The position numbers were made by a program, and so were the translations under genes. Source: UPXZ01 sp964345395 (GTDB taxonomy: Bacteria > Bacteroidota > Bacteroidia > Bacteroidales > Paludibacteraceae). Taken from it: DNA of 21,199 nt. Position 1 is the first letter of the stretch. Each line of letters begins with the position of its first letter. Under the pieces are notes generated by a model, which searched no databases, was not told the DNA's origin, and saw nothing but the letters and a program-made list of their open reading frames with translations. Below, in pieces: positions 1 through 7,288 of the stretch. The stretch is taken from contig CAYFRA010000029.1 of the NCBI GenBank assembly GCA_964345395.1, forward strand, positions 1 through 21,199, read 5' to 3'.

Positions 1-720
1 GGTGCCCTTATCGATGGTCATAATATTGTGAATGTAAATATAACAAGTCCATTATATGGTATGTGGAATTTTTCTGCCGAAAGAATTTTGACAAAAAACC
101 TTAGCATCAAAGTGGGATACACCACGTCTCCAACCAATACCATCCCTCAATTTGATCTTGTGTCTGAAATCATTTCAGAACAGGCAGAAATAGACAAAGA
201 TGATATTGCTTTTATGAAAGATATCACTTACAATAGTATTAACTTTACTCCTGAATTGAGATTATACTTGGGCAAAGGATATGGTAAAGGTTTTTACTTT
301 TCACCCTATTACAGATATTCGATCTTAAATATAGATAATTTTATCTACGAAGACGAAGTGGCGGGAAAAATCGAGAATGTAAATTTGGCTGGTAAGTTCA
401 ACACACATAGTATTGGGTTGATGATGGGTAACCAGTGGTTGTTAGGAAAGAAAAAGAATTTTGTGATTGACTGGAATATTATTGGGCTACAGTTTGGAAT
501 GTCTAATGGAGCATTAAATGGGAAATATAGTGGTGAACTAAATAATACAATCCGTCAAGATATTCAAGACTCTTTTGATGAATTTTTTGAAGATTTACAC
601 AATGATGTTCCACTTATAAATGGAAGTGCAAAGATTTATGATGATAACAGTTTAGAAATCAACGCAAAATTCCCTTGGCCATTTTTGCGTAGCTCAATCT
701 CCTTAGGATTTAGATTTTAA
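1..720 (+). CDS. Outer-membrane beta-barrel protein, 5'-truncated (DUF3575-like)
   Basis: The frame is open from the first base of the window, so the start and any signal peptide lie outside; 239 residues are visible. A GTG at 28 is only an internal codon. The visible part alternates short amphipathic strands with polar loops, for example around NLSIKVGYTT and SSISLGFRF, and ends in a terminal Phe, the usual C-terminal signal of Bam-inserted outer-membrane barrels. The first visible segment (NVNITSPLYGMWNFSAER) resembles the opening strands of DUF3575 and related Bacteroidota barrel proteins. It probably sits in the outer membrane. Substrate or partner cannot be read from the sequence. It converges on the serine dehydratase gene, with a shared terminator between them. 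The barrel assignment is fairly safe; the family name is tentative. Confidence 0.6.
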   Translation, partial: GALIDGHNIVNVNITSPLYGMWNFSAERILTKNLSIKVGYTTSPTNTIPQFDLVSEIISEQAEIDKDDIAFMKDITYNSINFTPELRLYLGKGYGKGFYFSPYYRYSILNIDNFIYEDEVAGKIENVNLAGKFNTHSIGLMMGNQWLLGKKKNFVIDWNIIGLQFGMSNGALNGKYSGELNNTIRQDIQDSFDEFFEDLHNDVPLINGSAKIYDDNSLEINAKFPWPFLRSSISLGFRF

Positions 721-735
721 TCTCATATTTGAAAC

Positions 736-767
736 AAAAAAAACCAACAAAATTTGTTGGTTTTTTT
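736..767. terminator. Bidirectional intrinsic terminator between the barrel gene and sdaA
   Basis: AACCAACAAA (742-751) pairs with TTTGTTGGTT (753-762), flanked by an A-run on the left and a T-run on the right, so a hairpin plus U-tract forms on either strand. The inner A-T pairs probably open to give a usable loop. It lies between two convergent stop codons. Confidence 0.75.
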
Positions 768-772
768 GTCTA

Positions 773-1984
773 TTAATCTTCTCTGTTCTTATCAGACCAA
801 TACTTAGCCAATCCTCCTTCGGATGTTTCTCTATAAAGCGAAGGTAAATCCTGTCCGGTGGTTTTCATTACTTTTACTACTTTATCGAAGCTAACCATAT
901 GAGTACCATCCGATAGCATTGCTTTCAAATTAGCATCTAAAGCACGTAGCGCACCAAATGCATTTCGCTCAATACAAGGAACTTGTACCAATCCACAAAT
1001 AGGGTCGCACGTCATTCCAAGGTGATGTTCTAAACCCATTTCGGCAGCATATTCAATCTGACGTATTGTTCCACCATAAAGTTGATTTGCGGCAGCAGCA
1101 GCCATAGCACTCGCCGAGCCTACTTCACCCTGGCAACCTACCTCTGCACCCGAAATAGAAGCATTCTTTTTGATAGAGTTTCCAAAAAGACCTGCTGTTG
1201 CTAAAGCCCTTAAAATAGTCTTATCAGACATTTCGTGCTGTTTATAAGAGTGATACAACACCGCGGGCAAAACACCTGATGAACCACAAGTTGGAGCTGT
1301 AACCACTACACTACCAGCAGCATTTTGTTCAGACACGGCCATTGCAAATGCCATTACCAAGCTTCTGCTTTGCAAACTTGGCCGATAAGCTTTAGCTTTT
1401 ACAAAATAATCAGCAGCCTTTCTTCTCAAATGGAGCTCTCCTGGCAAAACACCCTCCGTTTCTATTCCCTCTACGATAGCAGCTTGCATCGCTTTCCAAA
1501 CCTCATTTAGATAGTCCCAAAAATCACTATCTTCACGCTCTTTCACATACTCCCAATAATCAATCCCACGCTCGTCGATATATTTTATTATTTCAGAAAT
1601 TGAAGAGTGTTCATAAATCTGAATTTCTTCACTCTTTGAATCTTCATTTGCAATTTTTCCACCACCAACACTATAAGTTACCCATTCATCCATTTTACTA
1701 CCATCAGTCGAAAACGATTCAAATTTCATCCCATTGGTGTGATATGGTAAAACAATTTCAGGTTGCCAAATAAACTCAGTTTGATCTTTACCCAAAACTT
1801 GAGCAATGGCATAATCCGTTAAGTGTCCTTTACCAGTGGCTGCTAAACTACCATATAAAGTAACGTTAAACTTTGCAGCATCTTGATTTTTGCTTAAAAA
1901 TCGTTCTGCAGCAAAACGTGGACCCATGGTGTGACTACTTGACGGCCCGTGCCCTATCCTAAAGAGCTCTCTGATACTTTCCAT
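773..1984 (-). CDS. sdaA: L-serine ammonia-lyase (serine dehydratase), iron-sulfur type
   Basis: Cytoplasmic [4Fe-4S] enzyme that converts L-serine to pyruvate and ammonia. The 403-residue single chain has the usual order: N-terminal SDH beta domain (GPSSSHTMGP at residues 13-22), then the SDH alpha domain with APTCGSSG (230-237). C284 (in GCQGE), C326 (in MTCDP) and C337 (in VPCIERN) are spaced 42 and 11 residues apart, exactly the spacing of the three cluster ligands of the characterised Legionella enzyme. The length is somewhat shorter than the roughly 450 residues of the E. coli enzymes but no key motif is missing. It stands alone, divergent from the DUF1015 gene across 236 bp. A candidate -7 element TATCTTTG lies 75 bp upstream. 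Assignment is secure; the symbol sdaA is by family. Confidence 0.95.
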   Translation of the reverse strand: MESIRELFRIGHGPSSSHTMGPRFAAERFLSKNQDAAKFNVTLYGSLAATGKGHLTDYAIAQVLGKDQTEFIWQPEIVLPYHTNGMKFESFSTDGSKMDEWVTYSVGGGKIANEDSKSEEIQIYEHSSISEIIKYIDERGIDYWEYVKEREDSDFWDYLNEVWKAMQAAIVEGIETEGVLPGELHLRRKAADYFVKAKAYRPSLQSRSLVMAFAMAVSEQNAAGSVVVTAPTCGSSGVLPAVLYHSYKQHEMSDKTILRALATAGLFGNSIKKNASISGAEVGCQGEVGSASAMAAAAANQLYGGTIRQIEYAAEMGLEHHLGMTCDPICGLVQVPCIERNAFGALRALDANLKAMLSDGTHMVSFDKVVKVMKTTGQDLPSLYRETSEGGLAKYWSDKNRED

Positions 1985-2058
1985 AAATATAAATAATAAT
2001 GAAATAACTTTTACGAAAATATATTACAACTTACTAAATGAAATATTTAAATTAGCTA

Positions 2059-2066
2059 CAAAGATA
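2059..2066 (-). promoter_or_regulatory. Candidate -7 promoter element for sdaA
   Basis: Reads TATCTTTG on the minus strand, matching the Bacteroidota consensus TAnnTTTG. No good -33 TTTG is visible at the expected 19-20 bp. It lies within the 236-bp intergenic stretch 1985-2220, which holds this element, the facing -7 of the DUF1015 gene and no convincing ORF. Confidence 0.45.
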
Positions 2067-2170
2067 CACAGTAAATTGCTATATTTCAGCTAATTTTATA
2101 GTATTAACTAAAAATGTATAATCATAAGAAGAAAATTATGGAATTATTAGAAAGCTGAAAATTAATTAGC

Positions 2171-2178
2171 TATTTTTG
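2171..2178 (+). promoter_or_regulatory. Candidate -7 promoter element for the DUF1015 gene
   Basis: TATTTTTG fits TAnnTTTG and would start transcription near 2185, leaving a leader of about 35 nt before the ATG at 2221. The -33 region is weak. Confidence 0.45.
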
Positions 2179-2220
2179 TAGCGAATTTTAATATCTAACT
2201 TATTTAATACTTTTTAAAAC

Positions 2221-3468
2221 ATGGCAATTATTAAACCATTCAAAGGCATTAGGCCACCACAAAATTTAGTTGAGCAAGTTGCTTCTCGTCCTTATGATGT
2301 TCTTAATTCAGAAGAGGCTCGTGCTGAAGCTGCAGGCAATGAAAAATCTTTGTATCGAATTATAAAACCTGAAATTGATTTTCCTGAAGGAACAGACGAA
2401 CATGATGAGAAGGTTTATGTAAAAGCAGCTGAAAACTTCAAGTTATTCAAAGACAAGGGGTGGTTGGTGCAAGACAATAAAGAAAATTATTATGTTTATG
2501 CACAAACGATGGATGGTCGCACTCAATATGGATTGGTGGTGTGTGCTCACGTAGATGATTATATGAATGAGAGAATCAAGAAGCACGAGCTCACCCGTCG
2601 TGATAAAGAGGAAGATCGAATGAAACACGTGAGAATAAATAATGCTAATATTGAACCTGTATTCTTTGCATATCCACATCGTGATGACATAGACAACATT
2701 GTTTCGGAGGTTGTGAAAAATGAACCTGTTTATGATTTTGTTGCCGAGTTAGACGGATTTGGACATCACTTTTGGCTAATTGAAGATGAAGATAAAATCA
2801 ATCGTATTACTGAAATATTTGCAGAAATTCCCTATTTATATATAGCTGATGGTCATCATCGTAGTGCGGCAGCGGCTTTAGTAGGACGTGAAAAACAACT
2901 TCAAAACCCCAACCATACGGGCGACGAAGAGTATAACTATTTTATGGCTGTTTGCTTCCCCGATAATCAATTGAGTATTATCGACTACAACCGTGTTGTT
3001 ACTGACCTCAATGGTTTGAATGACGCTGAGTTTCTTGCAAAGCTCGAAAAGAACTTCATAATTGAGAAAAAAGGTGCGGATATTTACAAACCAAATCAAC
3101 TACACAACTTCTCTCTCTACCTATCGGGCGAGTGGTACTCTTTGACAGCCAAAGAGGGTACTTATGACGACAACGACCCAATTGGAGTATTGGATGTTAC
3201 CATTTCTTCAAATCTAATTTTAGATGAGATATTGGGAATAAAAGATTTACGCAGCGACACTCGTGTTGATTTTGTTGGTGGCATACGTGGTTTGGGTGAG
3301 TTGAAAGAGCGTGTGGATAGTGGTGAAATGCGTGCAGCATTGGCTCTTTATCCTGTAACAATGGAACAGCTTATCAACATAGCTGATACGGGCAACATTA
3401 TGCCTCCTAAAACAACTTGGTTTGAGCCCAAACTTCGTTCAGGTTTGGTTATTCACGAATTGGAATAA
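2221..3468 (+). CDS. DUF1015 family protein with ParB-like DGHHR motif, possibly serine-related
   Basis: 415-residue soluble protein that I recognise as the DUF1015 (COG4198) family, which begins with KPFKGIRPP and ends with a conserved stretch around MPPKTTWFEPKLRSG (394-408). Internal conserved blocks are ELTRRDKEEDR (123-133) and IADGHHRSAAA (208-218). The latter resembles the G-E/H-x-R nucleotide-binding box of the ParB/sulfiredoxin fold, which also includes free-serine kinases such as SerK and SbnI. Function is not established here. In many Bacteroidota, as I recall, the family neighbours serA and serC; here it is divergent from serine dehydratase, so a role in serine metabolism is a reasonable inference. 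No signal peptide or membrane segment is seen. The gene is monocistronic and ends at a strong terminator. Confidence 0.85.
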   Translation: MAIIKPFKGIRPPQNLVEQVASRPYDVLNSEEARAEAAGNEKSLYRIIKPEIDFPEGTDEHDEKVYVKAAENFKLFKDKGWLVQDNKENYYVYAQTMDGRTQYGLVVCAHVDDYMNERIKKHELTRRDKEEDRMKHVRINNANIEPVFFAYPHRDDIDNIVSEVVKNEPVYDFVAELDGFGHHFWLIEDEDKINRITEIFAEIPYLYIADGHHRSAAAALVGREKQLQNPNHTGDEEYNYFMAVCFPDNQLSIIDYNRVVTDLNGLNDAEFLAKLEKNFIIEKKGADIYKPNQLHNFSLYLSGEWYSLTAKEGTYDDNDPIGVLDVTISSNLILDEILGIKDLRSDTRVDFVGGIRGLGELKERVDSGEMRAALALYPVTMEQLINIADTGNIMPPKTTWFEPKLRSGLVIHELE

Positions 3469-3489
3469 TTTGAAATTAAAAAGATAAAA

Positions 3490-3527
3490 AAATGGGGTGC
3501 TTTTCAAAATTAGCACCCCATTTTTTT
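3490..3527. terminator. Bidirectional intrinsic terminator between the DUF1015 and DUF1858 genes
   Basis: AAATGGGGTGCT (3490-3501) pairs perfectly with AGCACCCCATTT (3512-3523) over a 10-nt loop, with an A-run before and a T-run after. The T-run reaches into the stop codon (3526-3528) of the convergent gene. This is the strongest terminator in the window. Confidence 0.9.
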
Positions 3528-4020
3528 ATTTTCTGAAATAGGCACTTTGCCCATCATACCATGACTTTATTGCTTTTTTTCGTAGAGTATCCATTATGGG
3601 TTCTGGCCGAAATGAAACAGCAACCTCTAATATCTCACCCACACTCAACTCATCTGCTTGGCGAATGATATCAGCCATTGGGCTACCTCCTGCCTCAATA
3701 ATAGAGTTGGCATTGAATTTCATCTTTATTTTTGAAGCATCAAACCACTCAGGCATTTGATCAACACCATCCGTTTCTGAAAAATCCCCAACTGATGACA
3801 CATCTAAACCAGCAGCTTTTCGTAGTGCTATCACCATTTCGGCAGAAGAAATGCCTGCAATTTTGGCAGCGTGCTGCACCGTAGTAACTTTAGCCACTGT
3901 TCGTCTGAGAATTGGGCTTTTCAGTTTGGCAAAAGCAGATGACAAACGAATCAACTCATCTTCTAAATGAGGATAAGTATCTAAAAGTTCACCAATTTTT
4001 GTTTGTAAATTAATGTCCAT
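3526..4020 (-). CDS. DUF1858 / DUF2249-like two-domain protein
   Basis: From the preferred ATG at 4020 the product has 164 residues, beginning MDINLQTKIGELLDTYP, which is how DUF1858 proteins usually start. An in-frame ATG at 4044 would add eight residues and overlap the upstream gene by 17 nt; the preferred start leaves a 7-nt gap. The DUF1858 domain includes a PILRRTVAKVTT block. After an acidic linker comes a TusA/DUF2249-like half (about 110-155 in the longer numbering) with GEILEVAVSFRPEP. No cysteine is present, so the sulfur-carrier cysteine of TusA is absent and sulfur transfer by that route is unlikely. It is the last gene of the cupin/DUF438 operon and is probably a partner of the DUF438 protein. 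DUF1858 often occurs with DUF438-type proteins; the biochemical role is unknown. Confidence 0.75.
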   Translation of the reverse strand: MDINLQTKIGELLDTYPHLEDELIRLSSAFAKLKSPILRRTVAKVTTVQHAAKIAGISSAEMVIALRKAAGLDVSSVGDFSETDGVDQMPEWFDASKIKMKFNANSIIEAGGSPMADIIRQADELSVGEILEVAVSFRPEPIMDTLRKKAIKSWYDGQSAYFRK

Positions 4021-4027
4021 TTTCAGA

Positions 4028-5263
4028 TCAATCTTTTGACGCATAAGATAGCAAACGCTGGCTACCCTGCAACGAACGAATTTCTGTTACATCTTGCGTA
4101 TATTCAATGACACCTAAATATTCGCCATCTGGATTTCGAAGAGCAACATATTCGATATAGATAAATCTTCCTTGAAAATTATCCATCCAAAAAACTGCTT
4201 TGTTCTCTTTACCAGATTTGAAATCATTCAAAATTTGCTCTACAATATTGACACTATGAGGTGGATGACACATACGAACATCACGCCCTATAACAGAACG
4301 ATTGCGTTGGAACACCACTTTTGGACTGTGTGAAAAGAATTTTACCTTATCATTCTTATCAACATAAGTAATCTCTATTGGTAATGTCGAAAACAATGCC
4401 TCAAATTCTTCGATATTGAAACTGCCTCCCGAAAGCGTTATGGCATTTCCAGCTACGTAAGTAGGTTCATCAACAGCTACAAAATCAGGTTTCCACTCCA
4501 CTTGCGGATCATATAGACAGTAGCCATATATGTGGGTCTCTTTTTGCACATGATACCAATCTTCATCAATGAGCGTGTCCATCACCATCGGAAAAAGTAT
4601 CTCCTCTTCCTTCATAATCATACCTTCGATAGCATCAATGGCGGGTTCTAGCACCAACTCAATAACACTTTCCAGCTCTTCTTTGCTAATTGCTTCTGAG
4701 CTTGATAAAGTTTCGTGTGCTGCTTTCATAAATTCACGAGTTTCATCGTGTTTGCCCCACATTACTGTTGGTGGCCCTGTAATTCCAGCTCTCTCCAAAA
4801 ATGGAAAAATCAGATATTCTTTTTTCAAATAGTGTTTCTCTACATCAGAGAGATCATTGAATAAAGCTCTAATTTTCAACACATAGTCTCCAACTACCTC
4901 ATCATCTATTTTTTCGATTTGATCAAAAAGATCAAATAATTTTGAGATTCTATCTTCTAAAGCTTTATTTTCTTGTTTCATCACATCTAAAGGATGCCCA
5001 TCAGGTATCGATTTTGCACCAGAAGTATCAATACTTCCATCTAAAACTAAAGTGTGAATATCACAAAGACGCAAGACCTCTTCAACGGGTAAACCTTCAG
5101 CTATCAACTCCTGCTCTACCTCCACTACATCGTCATATGGCACTTTGCTCAAAACTGAAACCAAACGAGATTTTACTAATTCAGGATCTTCATTTTGGTG
5201 CAACTGCAAAATAAGGTGTTTTAGCAGTTCTTTTCTTTTGTGTAGTTCTCTATCAGCACTCAT
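4028..5263 (-). CDS. DUF438 / hemerythrin-like / PAS protein
   Basis: 411 residues in three modules. The DUF438 domain occupies about 1-85 and carries the family's LCDIH (66-70). A hemerythrin-like HHE bundle spans about 88-235, with candidate metal ligands H90 (DGHP), H144/E149 (KHYLKKE), H172 (GKHDE) and E220 (KEEEILFP). A PAS domain lies at about 285-395 and contains GRDVRMCHPP with C332 and H333. HHE proteins such as ScdA and YtfE bind a di-iron site and repair iron centres after nitric oxide or oxidative damage; a similar role is inferred here, with the PAS domain as sensor. It has no signal peptide or transmembrane segment, so it is cytoplasmic. Its ATG is 1 nt after the cupin stop codon, which indicates tight coupling. 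A diverged paralogue lies at 7289-8494. Domain calls are firm, function is not. Confidence 0.88.
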   Translation of the reverse strand: MSADRELHKRKELLKHLILQLHQNEDPELVKSRLVSVLSKVPYDDVVEVEQELIAEGLPVEEVLRLCDIHTLVLDGSIDTSGAKSIPDGHPLDVMKQENKALEDRISKLFDLFDQIEKIDDEVVGDYVLKIRALFNDLSDVEKHYLKKEYLIFPFLERAGITGPPTVMWGKHDETREFMKAAHETLSSSEAISKEELESVIELVLEPAIDAIEGMIMKEEEILFPMVMDTLIDEDWYHVQKETHIYGYCLYDPQVEWKPDFVAVDEPTYVAGNAITLSGGSFNIEEFEALFSTLPIEITYVDKNDKVKFFSHSPKVVFQRNRSVIGRDVRMCHPPHSVNIVEQILNDFKSGKENKAVFWMDNFQGRFIYIEYVALRNPDGEYLGVIEYTQDVTEIRSLQGSQRLLSYASKD

Positions 5264-5264
5264 C

Positions 5265-5600
5265 TTATTTACCTTTAATCATTGTCAACAACATTTTGAA
5301 ACGCTCATTTGCCTGCAAAGCGTGTGGGATATCGGCTGGCATAATAATAATTTCACCGGTTTTTACCGTATGAGCATTACCTCCGATAATCACTTCTGCC
5401 TCTCCATCCAAAACGTGTACCATAGCATCAAAGGGAGCTGAGTGTTCGCTTAAACCTTGCCCTTTGTCAAAGGAAAACAAAGTTACATTTCCTGCATTGT
5501 TTTTGCTAACTTGTTTGCTTACCACTCCACCATCTGCATAATCTATCTCTTGCTCAATGTTGAAAGCTTTTGCTGTTACAAAAGTTGAACCTATACTCAT
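5265..5600 (-). CDS. Small cupin-domain protein
   Basis: 111 residues forming a single cupin_2 barrel. The first cupin motif runs from GLSEHSAPFDAMVHVLDGEAEV and the second is GEIIIMPADIPHALQAN. Motif 1 has a single His where many cupins have H-x-H, and motif 2 supplies another His, so metal binding is possible but with an incomplete canonical ligand set. It is the first gene of the operon, 1 nt ahead of the DUF438/PAS gene, and follows a well-formed promoter with an overlapping palindrome. A role in sensing or binding a small molecule in the same stress response is inferred from context only. The fold is clear; the ligand is unknown. Confidence 0.85.
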   Translation of the reverse strand: MSIGSTFVTAKAFNIEQEIDYADGGVVSKQVSKNNAGNVTLFSFDKGQGLSEHSAPFDAMVHVLDGEAEVIIGGNAHTVKTGEIIIMPADIPHALQANERFKMLLTMIKGK

Positions 5601-5646
5601 AATTATTTAAATTTTTTAGTTGATATATTTGTTTTAAAATTTGCAA

Positions 5647-5678
5647 CAAAGATAATGAAATTTTCTATTTAAGACAAA
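5647..5678 (-). promoter_or_regulatory. Promoter of the cupin-DUF438-DUF1858 operon
   Basis: On the minus strand a -33 TTTG (5675-5678) is followed after 20 bp by the -7 element TATCTTTG (5647-5654). This is close to the Bacteroidota consensus. Transcription would start near 5640, about 40 nt before the cupin ATG. Confidence 0.7.
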
Positions 5679-5688
5679 TTTGTCTTAA
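5669..5688. promoter_or_regulatory. Perfect 20-bp palindrome, candidate operator of the cupin operon
   Basis: TTAAGACAAATTTGTCTTAA is identical to its own reverse complement. Its centre (5678.5) is about 39 bp upstream of the predicted start site and it covers the -33 element. That is the place of a class II activator site for a Crp/Fnr-type dimer, or of a repressor operator. The regulator is not in the window. Confidence 0.65.
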
Positions 5689-5774
5689 TTCTTTAATTTG
5701 TAACAACTCAATGAATTACAACATCTGCAAACACTTATTGACAACTATCTTCATCTACTACTTTTGACTAAGAT

Positions 5775-5809
5775 TAAAGCCACTCTGATATAAAAATTAG
5801 AGCGTGGTT
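5775..5809 (-). terminator. Weak terminator-like hairpin after the pseudouridine synthase gene
   Basis: AAAGCCACTCT (5775-5785) can pair imperfectly, with bulges, with AGAGCGTGGTTT (5798-5809). On the minus strand it overlaps the stop codon of the upstream gene and is followed only by a short U-rich stretch. Read-through into the cupin operon cannot be excluded. Confidence 0.3.
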
Positions 5810-6492
5810 TATAAATCTAATTTTTCAAAATATTGCAATAACACATCTTCTTTCGGAACAGGTGCGGTTATTTCAATTTTTTGATTAGAAACTGGGTGTA
5901 TAAATGAGATGTATCGGGCGTGTAAACTAATGCCTTTATTTGGATTTGAACGTGGTGATCCATATTTCAAATCACCTTTGATGGGAGAACCAATGGTTGA
6001 CAATTGAGTACGAATTTGATGGTGACGCCCAGTTTCTAAATCAATTTGTAAGAGAAAATATTTGTCTGACTGAGCCAATAATTTATAGTTGAGCCGCGCC
6101 AGTTTACTGTTTTTTGTTTCAGAACTATATGCGTAAGATTTATTTTGTTTTTCGTTTTTTTCCAAATGGTGTATCAAAGTGCCTTCGCTATCACTTGGTT
6201 TGTTGGCTACGACTGCCCAATAGTATTTTTCGACCTGCTGATTACGAAACATATCGTTGAGGCGTGAGAGGGCTTTGCTTGTTTTTGCAAACAACACTAC
6301 CCCACTAACAGGTCTGTCCAATCGATGGGTAACACCTACAAAAACATTTCCTGGTTTGTTATACTTCTCTTTCAGATAAGCTTTTAATTTTTCAGAAAGA
6401 GGTTGATCGCCAGTTTTATCACCTTGCACAATTTCAGAAACGCGCTTGTTGACAGCTACAATGTGATTATCTTCATATAAAATATCCACCAT
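5809..6492 (-). CDS. RluA-family RNA pseudouridine synthase
   Basis: 227 residues, the size of a catalytic domain alone; the S4 RNA-binding domain of RluC/RluD types is absent. The catalytic motif is HRLDRPVSG (56-64) with the nucleophile D59. A second conserved block is ETGRHHQIRTQL (153-164), and a third includes LHARYISFIHP. It isomerises uridine to pseudouridine in rRNA or tRNA. The exact target cannot be fixed from sequence; the stand-alone domain is like RluA or TruC. It begins 1 nt after the rlmB stop, so the two RNA-modification genes are co-expressed, probably together with the DUF438/PAS paralogue upstream. Confidence 0.88.
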   Translation of the reverse strand: MVDILYEDNHIVAVNKRVSEIVQGDKTGDQPLSEKLKAYLKEKYNKPGNVFVGVTHRLDRPVSGVVLFAKTSKALSRLNDMFRNQQVEKYYWAVVANKPSDSEGTLIHHLEKNEKQNKSYAYSSETKNSKLARLNYKLLAQSDKYFLLQIDLETGRHHQIRTQLSTIGSPIKGDLKYGSPRSNPNKGISLHARYISFIHPVSNQKIEITAPVPKEDVLLQYFEKLDL

Positions 6493-6493
6493 A

Positions 6494-7264
6494 CTATATC
6501 GAGGTTCTTTGTCTAATCACTTCATAAATCAAAACACCAGCTGCTACTGAAACATTTAGAGATTGTATTTTTCCAAAAAATGGAATCTTACTCTGCTCAT
6601 TACAAAGTTTTAGATGCTCGGGTGCAATACCTTTTTCTTCAGATCCTAATATGATAGCTAAAGGATCGGTATAATTTATTTCTGTATAATTTTTTTTAGC
6701 TTTTTCAGTTGCGGCAACCAATTTCAAACCAGAATTGGCTAAAAACATCAAAGAGTTTTGCATATCATCAGTACGACAAATGGGTATATTTAGCAAAGCT
6801 CCAGCAGAAGTTTTTATAGCATCGGCATTGATAGCTGCTCCACCTTTATTCGGAATCAAAATAGCATCCACACCGGCACATTCGGCGGTACGTGCAATCG
6901 CCCCAAAGTTACGCACATCAGTAATACCATCTAAAGCTAAAATAAGAGGAGTTTTTCCATTTTCATATAGAAATGGGATTATATCTTCTAAATCTTGAAA
7001 CTTCACTGGCGAAATAAACGCAATAACCCCTTGGTGATTTTTGGAAGTGAGCAAGTTTAACTTTTCTTGTGGTACACGCTGCACATGGATGGTAGTTTGC
7101 TTCAACTCTGAATAGAGTAATTTTGCTAACTCATTATTTAATTCTCTTCGAATCAGAATTTTTTCAATCTCCTTGCCCGCTTGCACTGCCTCTATCACGG
7201 CTCTAATACCAAATATCATCTCCTTTTCAGGGCGACGCTTTTCTTTAAATTTCCTATTCTCCAT
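6494..7264 (-). CDS. rlmB: 23S rRNA (guanosine-2'-O)-methyltransferase RlmB-type (SpoU/TrmH family)
   Basis: 256 residues. The N-terminal substrate-binding domain begins MIFGIRAVIEA, as in RlmB, preceded by a basic 15-residue extension; the internal ATG of that segment is an alternative start. The C-terminal SPOUT domain shows all three SpoU motifs: DGITDVRNFGAIARTAE (about 112-128, with conserved Asn and Arg), LAIILGSEEKGI (about 202-213) and IPFFGKIQSLNVSVAAGVLIYE near the C terminus, which forms the trefoil-knot AdoMet site. RlmB methylates G2251 (E. coli numbering) in the peptidyl-transferase P loop. It lies 24 nt downstream of the DUF438/PAS paralogue and 1 nt upstream of the pseudouridine synthase. 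The family is certain; the exact target is by homology. Confidence 0.9.
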   Translation of the reverse strand: MENRKFKEKRRPEKEMIFGIRAVIEAVQAGKEIEKILIRRELNNELAKLLYSELKQTTIHVQRVPQEKLNLLTSKNHQGVIAFISPVKFQDLEDIIPFLYENGKTPLILALDGITDVRNFGAIARTAECAGVDAILIPNKGGAAINADAIKTSAGALLNIPICRTDDMQNSLMFLANSGLKLVAATEKAKKNYTEINYTDPLAIILGSEEKGIAPEHLKLCNEQSKIPFFGKIQSLNVSVAAGVLIYEVIRQRTSI

Positions 7265-7288
7265 ATTATCTTTTAATCATTAATTATA

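Noticed and set aside
2115..2159. 14-codon frame in the sdaA/DUF1015 intergenic region
   Set aside because: It overlaps the putative promoter region of the DUF1015 gene and has no supporting features.
4942..5441. Plus-strand open frames opposite the cupin and DUF438 genes
   Set aside because: They are antisense shadows of genes with clear domains and have no recognisable protein pattern or promoter.
5712..5768. 18-codon plus-strand frame starting at an ATG in the space upstream of the cupin operon
   Set aside because: It is too short, has no promoter element and no hydrophobic or other pattern that separates it from chance.
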